Source of the DNA: Mesorhizobium sp. M8A.F.Ca.ET.218.01.1.1
GTDB taxonomy: Bacteria; Pseudomonadota; Alphaproteobacteria; Rhizobiales; Rhizobiaceae
Reading direction: 5' to 3'
NCBI RefSeq assembly: GCF_004791165.1
Contig: NZ_SRUZ01000002.1
Span: 719,866 to 783,865 of the forward strand
Length of the DNA: 64,000 bases
The notes beneath the pieces are model-generated. The model saw only the letters and a program-made list of their open reading frames with translations. It made no database searches and was not told the DNA's origin. This document shows positions 21,634 to 30,310 of this stretch, one piece after another. The translations under genes and the position numbers were made by a program. Every line of letters starts with the position of its first letter. Position 1 is the first letter of the stretch.

Positions 21634-22668
21634 ATGGACTATCGACGTCTCGGCGCATCGGGTTTGAAAGTCCCGGCGCTTTCATTCGGCGCCGGAACCT
21701 TCGGCGGATCCGGCCCACTGTTCGGCGCCTGGGGCAACAGCGACGCGCAAGAAGCGCGGCGGCTTATCGACATCTGCCTCGAGGCCGGCGTCAACCTCTT
21801 CGACACCGCCGACGTCTATTCGAACGGCGCCTCGGAAGAGGTGCTCGGCGAGGCGATAAAAGGCCGCCGCGACGCCGTTCTGATCTCGACCAAGACCGCG
21901 CTGCCGATGGGCGACGGCCCGGCCGACCACGGCTCGTCACGCTCGCGGCTGATCAAGTCGGTCGATGCCGCGCTGAAGCGTCTCGGCACCGACTATATCG
22001 ACCTGCTGCAGCTGCACGCCTTCGATGCCGGGACGCCGATCGAGGAAGTTCTGGCGACGCTGGACGGCCTCGTTCGCTCGGGCAAGCTGCGTTATGTCGG
22101 TGTTTCCAACTTCTCCGGCTGGCAAGTGATGAAGTCGCTCGGCTTGGCGCAGACGCACGGCTACCCACGCTATGTCGCGCACCAGGTCTACTATTCGCTG
22201 CTCGGCCGCGACTATGAATGGGAGCTGATGCCGCTCGGCCTCGACCAGGGCGTCGGCGCGTTGGTGTGGAGTCCGCTCGGCTGGGGCCGCCTGACCGGCA
22301 AGATCCGCCGTGGCCAGCCCTTGCCGGAAAAGAGCCGCCTGCACGAGACCGCGAGCTTCGGCCCGCCGGTCGAGGACGAACATCTCTACAGGGTCATGGA
22401 GGCGCTTGACGCGGTGGCTGAGGAGACCGGCAAGACGGTTCCGCAAATCGCCATCAACTGGCTGCTGCAGCGCCCGACCGTTTCATCTGTTATCATCGGC
22501 GCCCGCAACGAGGAGCAACTGCGCCAGAACCTCGGCGCCGTCGGTTGGACGCTGACGCCGGAGCAGGTCAAGAAGCTGGACGCGGCAAGCGAGGTCACCA
22601 CGCCCTACCCGTACTTCCCCTATCGCCGCCAGGAAGGCTTCGCACGACTGAACCCGCCGGCGGTGTGA
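21634..22668 (+). CDS. Aldo/keto reductase (AKR), second copy
   Basis: A 344-aa AKR, paralogous to the one at 18.2-19.3 kb but clearly divergent. The catalytic residues are in LFDTADVYSNGASEE (Asp, Tyr), VLISTKTALP (Lys) and IDLLQLHAFD (His). The start ATG at 21634 has CAGGAGCAAGAAA upstream. The reading frame is open back into the MFS gene, but that part is not coding in this frame. It probably shares a transcript with the MFS transporter, suggesting a reductase-plus-efflux unit under the LysR protein. Confidence 0.92.
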   Translation: MDYRRLGASGLKVPALSFGAGTFGGSGPLFGAWGNSDAQEARRLIDICLEAGVNLFDTADVYSNGASEEVLGEAIKGRRDAVLISTKTALPMGDGPADHGSSRSRLIKSVDAALKRLGTDYIDLLQLHAFDAGTPIEEVLATLDGLVRSGKLRYVGVSNFSGWQVMKSLGLAQTHGYPRYVAHQVYYSLLGRDYEWELMPLGLDQGVGALVWSPLGWGRLTGKIRRGQPLPEKSRLHETASFGPPVEDEHLYRVMEALDAVAEETGKTVPQIAINWLLQRPTVSSVIIGARNEEQLRQNLGAVGWTLTPEQVKKLDAASEVTTPYPYFPYRRQEGFARLNPPAV

Positions 22669-22687
22669 GGGGCGAGGCCCTCAACGT

Positions 22688-22856
22688 CGTCATCCACGGG
22701 CGGAGCAGCCGCGAAGACCCGAGGATCCATTCCGTGACCTTGATCGTAGAGCGCGGCGGTGCAGAATTCTGGACCGTCGCGACGCTTCAGAGTCGCGGCA
22801 TGGATCCTCGGGTCTGCGCCGCGTCGCTTCGCTCCTTGCTCCGCCCGTGGATGACG
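22688..22856. repeat. 169-bp palindromic repeat element
   Basis: The ends are perfect 20-bp inverted repeats: CGTCATCCACGGGCGGAGCA at 22688-22707 and its complement at 22837-22856. A second inverted pair lies inside, GACCCGAGGATCCAT near 22717 against ATGGATCCTCGGGTC at 22800-22814. It fills the gap between the second AKR and usg, where those genes converge. It has no ORF with coding character and resembles the mosaic intergenic elements of rhizobia. Confidence 0.85.
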
Positions 22857-22914
22857 AAAGAGATGGGCGTTTCCGCTAGCCGCCAGCGCAAGCGAGCCGG
22901 ATGCGCCACTGCTC

Positions 22915-23199
22915 TCAGTGCAGGACGAACTCTCCATCCACCTTGCGCCATTCATTCGGGGCGATCAGCTTCTGGTGCGTATAGACCACCGAATGCAGCG
23001 GCCCATCCAGCTTGGCTTTCCAGAATTCGATGAACCGGATCAGCACCGGAAACTTCGGAGCGATGTCGTAGTCCTGCCAGACGAAGCTCTGCAGGAGATG
23101 CGGGTGGTCGGGGAAATGATAAAGAATCTTGGCCGTTGTCAGGCCGTAGCCTTTGAGCATCAGGTCCATTTCAAGATGGTCGCGCATTGCGGTCCCCAA
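22915..23199 (-). CDS. usg: Usg-family protein
   Basis: A small protein of the alphaproteobacterial Usg family (94 aa from the TTG at 23199). Recognised by MLKGYGLTTAKILYHFPDHP, LLQSFVWQDYDIAPKFP and GPLHSVVYTHQKLI. No biochemical role is established. The TTG has AAAGGAG eight bases upstream and is the best-supported start. An ATG four codons later (23187) and a TTG ten codons earlier are alternatives. Confidence 0.85.
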   Translation of the reverse strand: MGTAMRDHLEMDLMLKGYGLTTAKILYHFPDHPHLLQSFVWQDYDIAPKFPVLIRFIEFWKAKLDGPLHSVVYTHQKLIAPNEWRKVDGEFVLH

Positions 23200-23493
23200 G
23201 GTTGATTCTCCTTTCCTCCCAGGCACCAATTGTGCGCGCCGTTACTTAACTGTCTATTGATTTTTCTTGATCGCAAAACGAACTTTTCCCGCAAAAACAT
23301 GCAGTTAGCAGCGAACCGTTTCGAGTGCTGACAGTCTCGAAAAGCGCCCCTGCGGCATCCCGCCGCGCGAATCCAACGTCTAATGTTGCCGTCGCGGCGG
23401 AACTGGTAATAATGCCGCCGAATTCGCGGCTGCGTCGCCGCGATCCCGCAGGCGTTTCAAGCTGGCGGATTGGTTCGGGAGGAAAGCCAAGAA

Positions 23494-25449
23494 ATGTCCG
23501 AGGTTCATGTCCATCGCGTCAAGCCGGCGTGGAAGAAGAACGCCCTGATCGACAATGACACCTACCTAAAATGGTATGCCGACAGCGTGAAAAACCCGGA
23601 CAAGTTCTGGGGCAAGCACGGCAAGCGCATCGACTGGTTCAAGCCCTTCTCCAAGGTTAAGAACACCTCCTTCGACGGCAAGGTCTCCATCAAGTGGTTC
23701 GAGGATGGCCAGACCAATGTCTCGTACAATTGCATCGACCGCCACCTGAAGAAGCGCGGTGACCAGACCGCCATCATCTGGGAAGGCGACAACCCTTACG
23801 ACGACAAGAAAATCACCTACAACGAGCTCTACGAGCATGTCTGCCGGCTCGCCAATGTGATGAAGAAGCACGGCGTCAAGAAAGGCGACCGCGTCACCAT
23901 CTACATGCCGATGATCCCGGAGGCGGCCTACGCGATGCTGGCCTGCACGCGTATCGGCGCCATCCATTCGGTCGTCTTCGGCGGCTTTTCGCCCGATGCG
24001 CTTGCCGGCCGCATCGTCGACTGCGAATCGACCTTCGTCATCACATCGGATGAAGGCCTGCGTGGAGGAAAACCCATTCCTCTCAAGGACAACACCGACA
24101 AGGCGATCGACATCGCCGCCAAGCACCACGTCATGGTCAAGAACGTCGTGGTCGTGCGCCGCACGGGCGCCAAGATCGGCTGGGCGCCGGGCCGCGATGT
24201 CTGGTATCACGACGAAGTCGCGACGGTGAAGTCCGAGTGCAAGCCGGAGAGAATGAAGGCGGAAGATCCGCTGTTCATCCTCTACACGTCGGGCTCGACC
24301 GGCAAGCCGAAAGGCGTGCTGCACACCACCGCCGGCTATCTCGTCTATGTGTCGATGACGCACCAATATGTCTTCGACTATCATGACGGCGACATCTACT
24401 GGTGCACCGCCGATGTCGGCTGGGTGACCGGCCACAGCTACATCGTCTACGGGCCGCTCGCCAACGGCGCCACCACGCTGATGTTCGAAGGTGTGCCGAA
24501 CTACCCCTCGCAGTCACGCTTCTGGGAGGTCATCGACAAGCACAAGGTCAACATCTTCTACACCGCGCCCACGGCGCTGCGCGCGCTGATGGGCGCCGGC
24601 AACGACCCGGTGAAGAAGACGTCGCGCAAGTCGCTGCGTGTGCTGGGCTCGGTCGGCGAGCCGATCAACCCGGAAGCCTGGGAGTGGTATTTCAACGTTG
24701 TCGGCGACGGCAAGGTGCCGATCGTCGACACATGGTGGCAGACCGAAACCGGCGGCATCCTGATCACGCCGCTGCCGGGCGCCACCGACCTCAAGCCGGG
24801 TTCGGCGACGCGGCCCTTCTTCGGCGTCAAGCCGCAGCTGGTCGACGGCGAGGGCAAGGTGGTGGAGGGTGCGGCCGACGGCAATCTCTGCATCACCGAT
24901 TCCTGGCCGGGCCAGATGCGCACCGTCTATGGCGATCACGACCGCTTCGTGCAGACCTATTTCTCGACCTACAAGGGCAAGTATTTCACCGGCGACGGCT
25001 GCCGCCGCGATGCGGACGGCTATTACTGGATCACCGGCCGCGTCGACGACGTCATCAACGTCTCCGGCCACCGCATGGGTACCGCCGAGGTCGAATCGGC
25101 GCTGGTCAGCCATGAGAAAGTCTCGGAAGCCGCAGTCGTCGGCTATCCCCATGATATCAAGGGCCAGGGCATCTACAGCTACGTCACCTTGATGAGGGGC
25201 GTCGAAGCGACCGAAGATCTGCGCAAGGAACTTGTCGCCCATGTCCGCAAGGAGATCGGCGCCATCGCCACGCCCGACAAGATCCAGTTCGCGCCCGGCC
25301 TGCCCAAGACCCGCTCGGGCAAGATCATGCGCCGCATCCTGCGCAAGATCGCCGAGGACGATTTCGGCGCCCTTGGCGACACCTCGACGCTTGCCGATCC
25401 GGCCGTGGTCGACGACCTCGTCGCCAACCGGCAGAACAAGAAGGGCTGA
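23494..25449 (+). CDS. acs: Acetyl-CoA synthetase
   Basis: AMP-forming acetate:CoA ligase (651 aa) feeding acetate into central metabolism. The adenylation core motif [11 protein letters not shown] lies at about residue 263. WWQTETGGI, the hinge and the C-terminal catalytic lysine motif [18 protein letters not shown] (about 605-622) are all present. That lysine is the known site of reversible acetylation in the family. The ATG at 23494 ([13 protein letters not shown]) has GGGAGGAAAG upstream. About 290 bp precede it, with no operator I can name. Confidence 0.97.
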   Translation: MSEVHVHRVKPAWKKNALIDNDTYLKWYADSVKNPDKFWGKHGKRIDWFKPFSKVKNTSFDGKVSIKWFEDGQTNVSYNCIDRHLKKRGDQTAIIWEGDNPYDDKKITYNELYEHVCRLANVMKKHGVKKGDRVTIYMPMIPEAAYAMLACTRIGAIHSVVFGGFSPDALAGRIVDCESTFVITSDEGLRGGKPIPLKDNTDKAIDIAAKHHVMVKNVVVVRRTGAKIGWAPGRDVWYHDEVATVKSECKPERMKAEDPLFILYTSGSTGKPKGVLHTTAGYLVYVSMTHQYVFDYHDGDIYWCTADVGWVTGHSYIVYGPLANGATTLMFEGVPNYPSQSRFWEVIDKHKVNIFYTAPTALRALMGAGNDPVKKTSRKSLRVLGSVGEPINPEAWEWYFNVVGDGKVPIVDTWWQTETGGILITPLPGATDLKPGSATRPFFGVKPQLVDGEGKVVEGAADGNLCITDSWPGQMRTVYGDHDRFVQTYFSTYKGKYFTGDGCRRDADGYYWITGRVDDVINVSGHRMGTAEVESALVSHEKVSEAAVVGYPHDIKGQGIYSYVTLMRGVEATEDLRKELVAHVRKEIGAIATPDKIQFAPGLPKTRSGKIMRRILRKIAEDDFGALGDTSTLADPAVVDDLVANRQNKKG

Positions 25450-25457
25450 CGCCGGCC

Positions 25458-26204
25458 ATGGCCGGGATCGGCTGCGTTGCCGAACTCTGGCGCTATCCGG
25501 CGAGTTCGCTCGCCGGCGAGCGGCTGGAGGCGATCGCGGTCGGCACCGACAGTATCGAGGGCGACCGTATGTTCGGCCTCGTCGATACGTCGGACAACGA
25601 GATCGCCCGGCCCGATCGTGACGCCAAGTGGCACAAGGTGCCGCGCATCAGGACCCGGCTGAACCATGATCGCGTCCTGGAAATCGCCGTTCCCGGCGGC
25701 GACTGGCTCAGCGCGCCGGGCCCCGAATGCGACCGCGCGGTGTCGAACTATCTTGGCTTTGCCGCCTCGATTCGCCCGTTCGGCCGCGAGAACGCCCCGC
25801 CCGCCTATGCCGGCCCGCTGACGCAGGCGCGCTACAAGAAGGCGCCGATCCATCTCCTGACCACGGCCTCGCTGGCGCGGCTGAAGGCACTGCATCCCGA
25901 TGGTGCCGCCGATCCGCGCCGCTTCCGCCCCAACATCGTCGTCGACATGGCTCCAGTCGACGGCTCGTTTCCCGAAACCGAATGGATCGGCCGCAAGCTC
26001 GCCATCGGCGACCTCGTCTTGACCATCTCCGAGCCGTGCCGCCGCTGCGGCTTCACCATCATTGCCCAGGACGGTTTCGACAATGATCCCGGCATCCTGC
26101 GCAATCTGGTGCGCTACAACGCCCACAATCTCGGCGTCTATTGCACCGTCGACCAACCCGGCCGTGTCGATATCGGTGCGCCGATGCGTTTCGTGGCGGC
26201 ATAG
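25458..26204 (+). CDS. MOSC domain-containing protein
   Basis: A 248-aa protein with the N-terminal MOSC beta-barrel (VAELWRYPASSLAGERLEAIAV, GDRMFGLVD) and the MOSC core (RFRPNIVVDM, EPCRRCGFTII). The conserved cysteine that binds molybdenum or sulfur ligands in the family lies in this CRRCG. Such proteins handle molybdenum-cofactor sulfur chemistry or reduce N-hydroxylated compounds. It starts 8 bp after acs, so it is in the same transcript. I know no functional link to acetate. Confidence 0.85.
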   Translation: MAGIGCVAELWRYPASSLAGERLEAIAVGTDSIEGDRMFGLVDTSDNEIARPDRDAKWHKVPRIRTRLNHDRVLEIAVPGGDWLSAPGPECDRAVSNYLGFAASIRPFGRENAPPAYAGPLTQARYKKAPIHLLTTASLARLKALHPDGAADPRRFRPNIVVDMAPVDGSFPETEWIGRKLAIGDLVLTISEPCRRCGFTIIAQDGFDNDPGILRNLVRYNAHNLGVYCTVDQPGRVDIGAPMRFVAA

Positions 26205-26359
26205 CCCCGTAGCGCGCCGCCCTGGTGCGATAGAGATGTGGCCCCCCTCTTCACGCTGCCTGTAATACGCATGACAGAAAACCGCGCCATACAGCTGGCG
26301 CGGCTCGCCTTGTCGCTTCCGTCGTCCGCCAATTTCAGATCCCACCAATCGGAGTGCCT

Positions 26360-27178
26360 ATGACTTCCTTGCCCATCCTTGGCGCGGCCATGACCCTGGA
26401 CGACCTTGAGATCCACCGCGACTGGCTTTTCGAAAGGCAGCGTGACCTCGAATTGCAAAGCTTCGCCGAGGCCAACGTTCTCAACGGCGACTGGTCACCG
26501 CTCGCCTCCCGCGCCAGAAAGCTTCTCGACGGCCACAAGGGGCGGCTCGGGATTCACGGACCTTTCTGGGGCTTCACCATCGCCTCGCAGGACCCCGATA
26601 TCCGCGGCGTCGTCAGCAAACGCCTGCTGCAAGGTCTCGATGTCTGCGCCGCCGTCGGCGCGACGCACATGGTCGTCCATAGCCCCTACACGACCTGGTC
26701 CTATAACAACCTCGACAACAATCCCGGCGAGCGCGAAAAAATCACCGAGTACTGCCACCTGACACTGCGCGACGCCGTCAAGCGGGCCGAAGACATCGGC
26801 TGCACCATGGTGCTCGAAAACATTGAGGACAAGGATCCGCACATCCGCGTGGCCTTGGCCGACAGCTTCAAGTCGCCCGCGGTCGCGGTCTCCATCGACA
26901 CCGGCCACGCCTACTATGCCCATGGCTCGACCGGCGCTCCGCCGGTGGACTACTTTGTGCACGCCGCCGGCAACCGCCTGCAGCATGTCCATCTGCAGGA
27001 TGCCGACGGCTACGCCGATCGTCATTGGAGCCTCGGCGAAGGCACGATCCAATGGCGTTCTGTCTTTGCCGCGCTCGCCAGGCTCGAAAGCAATCCGCGC
27101 CTCATCATCGAGATCAGGGACAAGTCCCGGATACCGGCTTCGGCGGCCTATATCGCCTCGCTCGGCATCGCCGAATAA
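26360..27178 (+). CDS. Sugar phosphate isomerase/epimerase family protein (AP endonuclease 2-like TIM barrel)
   Basis: A 272-aa protein of the xylose isomerase-like TIM-barrel superfamily. Typical metal-site strands are visible: GIHGPFWGF, HMVVHSPYTTW, CTMVLENIEDKDP (Glu), VSIDTGHAYYAH (Asp/His), LQHVHLQDADGY (His) and PRLIIEIRD (Glu). These fit one divalent metal. The substrate cannot be read from sequence. The ATG at 26360 has CGGAGTGCCT before it; a GTG two codons upstream is possible. It converges on cfa with a 22-bp gap. Confidence 0.85.
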   Translation: MTSLPILGAAMTLDDLEIHRDWLFERQRDLELQSFAEANVLNGDWSPLASRARKLLDGHKGRLGIHGPFWGFTIASQDPDIRGVVSKRLLQGLDVCAAVGATHMVVHSPYTTWSYNNLDNNPGEREKITEYCHLTLRDAVKRAEDIGCTMVLENIEDKDPHIRVALADSFKSPAVAVSIDTGHAYYAHGSTGAPPVDYFVHAAGNRLQHVHLQDADGYADRHWSLGEGTIQWRSVFAALARLESNPRLIIEIRDKSRIPASAAYIASLGIAE

Positions 27179-27200
27179 GGCCCGAGCTCGGCGCGCCGCG

Positions 27201-28469
27201 CTACCGGTAGAGATCCGCCCGCGTCGGCGGCAAGCCACTTGGACCCCGCGCGCGCTTTGTGGCGACGGTCTGGAATATCTGAGCCGAGGCGCGTTCGAAG
27301 GTGATGGAGCAACCGCTCAGGTAAAGCAGCCACAGCCGCGCCTTGGCTTCGCCGACCTCGGCGATCGCCTCGCCGAACCGCGCCTGCAGACGCTCGGCCC
27401 ACAGCCTGCAGGTGCGGGCATAGTGCTCGCGCAAATTCTCGACATCGTAGACGAGGAAGCCGTGTGCTTCGAGATTGCCGAGCGTCATGCCGATCGTGTC
27501 CAGCTCGCCACCCGGGAAGATGTATTTGATCAGTGCCTTGTATTCCGGCCCCTTGCGCAGGGTCTTCTTGATGTCGCCCTTGCTGCGCCTTGTGATGGCG
27601 TGATGCAGATAGATGCCGCCCGGCTTCAGCAGCCGGTGGACGGCGGAGAAGTAGGCCGCATGGTTTGCCAGGCCTAGATGTTCGAACATACCGATGGACG
27701 ATATCTTGTCGAAGGTGCCGGTCAGCTCCGCGTAGGACTTTATCTCGATGGTGATCTTGTCCTCCAGACCCTCGGCGCGAATGCGCTCGCGGGCTAGCGA
27801 GGTCTGGGCTTGCGACAGCGAAACGCCGTGTCCGACGACACCATAATTTTTCGCGGCGTGGATCAGCATCGCGCCCCAGCCGCAGCCGATATCGAGCAAT
27901 CTTTCACCGGGTTTCAGCCGAAGCTTGCGGCAGATATGGTCGAGCTTGTCGACCTGCGCCTCGTCGATGCCGTTTGCGAAATCCTGGAAATACCCGCAGC
28001 TATAGACCATGCGCTCGTCGAGAAAGAGCCCATAGAAGGCATTCGAGATATCATAGTGATGCTGGATCGCCTCCTTGCTGGAGCCGCTGACGAACGGGTT
28101 GCGACCGGCGAGATCTACCCGCGACGTCATCTGCTTTCTCGAAAACAACACCGCCGGCAAGTCACGCAGAAGCGCCCGTTTCGGCAAAGTCTTCAGCTTC
28201 GGCCGCAGCTTGCCCGTCGAAGGCAGGGCATAGAAATCGAACAGCGATCCGTCTTCGATGTCGACTGCCTTGGAAATCCACATCTCGATAAGGGTCGACA
28301 GGGACGGTCGGCGAACGATCTGCCAGACAATGTCGTGGTCGTTGATGATCAGCACGGGGCCGGTGGCGGGGCCGATCCGCTCACCTGTCCACAGCCTGAC
28401 CGCGAAGCTGGGTTTCACCGCCTCGACTACCGTTCTAACGATGCGCGCCGCTCTTTCGGTGGCGTCCAT
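27201..28469 (-). CDS. cfa: Cyclopropane-fatty-acyl-phospholipid synthase
   Basis: SAM-dependent enzyme (422 aa) that cyclopropanates unsaturated acyl chains of membrane phospholipids. An N-terminal lipid-binding region precedes the methyltransferase domain, with SAM motif LLDIGCGWGAMLIHAAKNYG, HGVSLSQAQ and the family active-site stretches MVYSCGYF and SIGMFEHLG. Rhizobia often carry more than one cfa copy, so this may be a paralogue. It has its own upstream region of about 110 bp, divergent from the small transcription unit at 28.58 kb. Confidence 0.93.
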   Translation of the reverse strand: MDATERAARIVRTVVEAVKPSFAVRLWTGERIGPATGPVLIINDHDIVWQIVRRPSLSTLIEMWISKAVDIEDGSLFDFYALPSTGKLRPKLKTLPKRALLRDLPAVLFSRKQMTSRVDLAGRNPFVSGSSKEAIQHHYDISNAFYGLFLDERMVYSCGYFQDFANGIDEAQVDKLDHICRKLRLKPGERLLDIGCGWGAMLIHAAKNYGVVGHGVSLSQAQTSLARERIRAEGLEDKITIEIKSYAELTGTFDKISSIGMFEHLGLANHAAYFSAVHRLLKPGGIYLHHAITRRSKGDIKKTLRKGPEYKALIKYIFPGGELDTIGMTLGNLEAHGFLVYDVENLREHYARTCRLWAERLQARFGEAIAEVGEAKARLWLLYLSGCSITFERASAQIFQTVATKRARGPSGLPPTRADLYR

Positions 28470-28579
28470 GTCCTTCCCCCCCGCGGTCGATGGCTCAATC
28501 TTGTCCGTTTAAGACCTGGATCGCAAGCCGGAGCATGCGGCGCCATCTTCCGGCAAGGACGCCTTTTTCAGCAGGGCAC

Positions 28580-28608
28580 TTGTCATTTGCTGCAACGCAC
28601 CCCATCAT
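28580..28608 (+). promoter_or_regulatory. Candidate sigma-70 promoter of the mini-gene
   Basis: TTGTCA at 28580-28585 (5 of 6 to TTGACA) and CATCAT at 28603-28608 (4 of 6 to TATAAT) are separated by exactly 17 bp. Transcription would begin near 28615, leaving a 5' leader of about 30 nt before the ATG at 28645. Confidence 0.5.
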
Positions 28609-28644
28609 GAAGGTGTGTTCAACGAACTGAAAGGAGGTGATCCG

Positions 28645-28716
28645 ATGTCGAGTGATTTCGTTTTCCAGAACGTGGCCTCAGCGGATTGCACTTTCGGGAA
28701 GCAGTCTTCCCGTTAA
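28645..28716 (+). CDS. 23-residue peptide gene with near-perfect anti-16S ribosome site
   Basis: The ORF encodes MSSDFVFQNVASADCTFGKQ plus SSR. Directly upstream lies AAAGGAGGTGATCC, which by established knowledge of alphaproteobacterial 16S rRNA matches the complement of its 3' end over 14 nt. The spacing from GGAGG to ATG is 7 nt, an optimum. The ORF sits inside a complete unit: promoter-like hexamers at 28580-28608, hairpin 28731-28755 and a terminator at 28785-28817, giving a transcript of about 200 nt. The peptide has one Cys and no membrane segment or signal peptide. I do not recognise it. It may be a translated small peptide, a leader, or a dual-function small RNA. Confidence 0.6.
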   Translation: MSSDFVFQNVASADCTFGKQSSR

Positions 28717-28730
28717 GGCGCGAGATGCGC

Positions 28731-28755
28731 GGCGGGTGACGTGAACGTCACCGCC
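28731..28755 (+). ncRNA. Hairpin in the 3' part of the mini-gene transcript
   Basis: GGCGG(G)TGACGT-GA-ACGTCACCGCC forms an 11-bp stem with one bulged G, 14 nt after the ORF stop. Together with the terminator hairpin it makes a structured 3' region, typical of stable small RNAs. I cannot assign it to a named RNA family. Confidence 0.5.
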
Positions 28756-28784
28756 ATTGAGCCGCGCCATGGACGGAAACACGG

Positions 28785-28817
28785 AAGGCCGCCGGCTTCG
28801 AAAGAAGCGGCGGCCTT
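28785..28817 (+). terminator. Intrinsic terminator after the mini-gene
   Basis: GGCCGCC(G)GCTTC-GAAA-GAAGCGGCGGCC forms a 12-bp stem with one bulge and a GAAA tetraloop, followed by four T on the + strand. It lies just before the 3' end of the convergent TadG-like gene and may serve both. Confidence 0.8.
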
Positions 28818-28831
28818 TTCCGTTTCGCGGA

Positions 28832-30310
28832 TTATTGGGTCAGTATGACCTTTTCGGTGTTGCGGATGATTTCCTGAAAGGCATCGTCCAATTCACTTCC
28901 GGTGGACACCTCGAAATAATGTTTCTCGGTGGCGGAGGAGTCTTTCGACGAACAATCCTTTAGCACCGCCTTTGCCTGGTCCCGCTCGGTTGCCGACATG
29001 TCCTTATCGTTCAGGTCGAAGCCGATGGTGAAAATCTCGATGCCGTCATTTTTCATGTTGCCGCACAGCGTTTCAGCATTGCCGCGCGCAAGGTTACCCT
29101 GGCCGTTGTAGCTCCCGGCGGCACCCGCGAAGGCCGTATTGAACTGGCCATCGGTCATCAGGATTGCGACCTTGGCAATCTTCTTTCCATTGGCATTCGA
29201 AGCGCCGTTGCCGAGGCCGGCATTCTTGATCGCGCTGCGCCATTGCGGCGACAGCATATAATAGGTCCACTGAATGGCGATTGCGCCGGCTGTATAACCA
29301 CCGGCCCGGAAGTCGTCGATCGAATCAAGCAATGCATCGGAATCCGCGGTCAGCGGGATCACTTGCGCGTCAGGACACCTGTTCATTCCTTCGCCGCCGA
29401 GATGATCATCCCGATTGACCAGGGCATAATATTTCTTGCCGTTCCTGTCTGTGCGAACAGTGTCTGGGCCGTCGGCACTCAAATCCGGGTCGCCGTTTTT
29501 GTTCTTGCGCTCCGTAGCGCAATTATCCGGGCGCGGTATGGCCGCACCAACAATGGAGATGTAGTCGCTGAAGGACGGCAGCAGATTTTTGCCCGTCTTG
29601 GCAACCAGAAGCGAACTGCCGGCGACGGGTGGCAGCTCAGAACTCCCTTGCTTTTCGGCATAGACGTTCTCCGCCAGTTTGCCGGCGTTCACGCCAGATG
29701 CATAAGGCACAATCGCGACACGAACGCGGGGGTTCTTCGAGTCCTGGTTCTCGAGCATCGTCTGGACGGCATTTCGCGCAGCTGCTTTCAGGTCGCCGAT
29801 CTTGTTGACGTTGCCCCGTTTGGCCATCGATCCCGTTATGTCGAGCATCATGGCCACCTCTATCTGCTTGTCGGAATAGAGCGCTGTGGTGGAAGCGCCG
29901 ACGCGCTGCATGGCACCGGTGCTGAACAACGGGAAATAGAGGCCGACATCGACGTGGGCATCCGCCTGGACCGTATTGGCGGTCCTGTCGACGATCAGCT
30001 TGTCGAGCACGATCTGGCCGGCGTGCAGCATGCCCGCCGTGCTGTTGGCTTCCAGAAAAGCCTGCACGGATTTGTTGGCGTCGGCTTCCTTGATGGCACC
30101 GGTGGTCAGGTCACGCGCCGTCGATGTTACAGCCGCATCGACCACGCCCTGCAGGCTCGATTTGGCATTGTAGAGCTGGGTCACATTGACCGAAAAGCCC
30201 GCGACCAGCGCCAAGACCGAGGCGGCAAAGCCGAACAGGACCGCGAAATTTCCACCGCGATCCCTGGCCAACTCGCCGACCGCGTGAACAAGACCCCCGT
30301 AATTCCGCAT
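28832..30310 (-). CDS. TadG-like protein: pilin-type N-terminal segment plus von Willebrand factor A domain
   Basis: A 492-aa surface or periplasmic protein. Residues 17-42 are a TadE/G-type segment (DRGGNFAVLFGFAASVLALVAGFSVNV) followed by NAKSSLQGVVDAAV, as in TadG. The vWA domain begins at about residue 150 with the MIDAS motif MMLDITGSM and contains ILMTDGQFN. TadG works with Flp/Tad pili, but no other tad genes are in the window. The ATG at 30310 has GGAGG seven bases upstream, which decides it over an ATG 43 codons earlier. Confidence 0.85.
   Translation of the reverse strand: MRNYGGLVHAVGELARDRGGNFAVLFGFAASVLALVAGFSVNVTQLYNAKSSLQGVVDAAVTSTARDLTTGAIKEADANKSVQAFLEANSTAGMLHAGQIVLDKLIVDRTANTVQADAHVDVGLYFPLFSTGAMQRVGASTTALYSDKQIEVAMMLDITGSMAKRGNVNKIGDLKAAARNAVQTMLENQDSKNPRVRVAIVPYASGVNAGKLAENVYAEKQGSSELPPVAGSSLLVAKTGKNLLPSFSDYISIVGAAIPRPDNCATERKNKNGDPDLSADGPDTVRTDRNGKKYYALVNRDDHLGGEGMNRCPDAQVIPLTADSDALLDSIDDFRAGGYTAGAIAIQWTYYMLSPQWRSAIKNAGLGNGASNANGKKIAKVAILMTDGQFNTAFAGAAGSYNGQGNLARGNAETLCGNMKNDGIEIFTIGFDLNDKDMSATERDQAKAVLKDCSSKDSSATEKHYFEVSTGSELDDAFQEIIRNTEKVILTQ

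Noticed and set aside
26282..26303. Hairpin CCGCGCC-N8-GGCGCGG between the MOSC and isomerase genes
   Set aside because: The stem is only 7 bp, there is no U-run, and such stems are expected by chance at this GC content. It could end the acs-MOSC transcript but I cannot support that.
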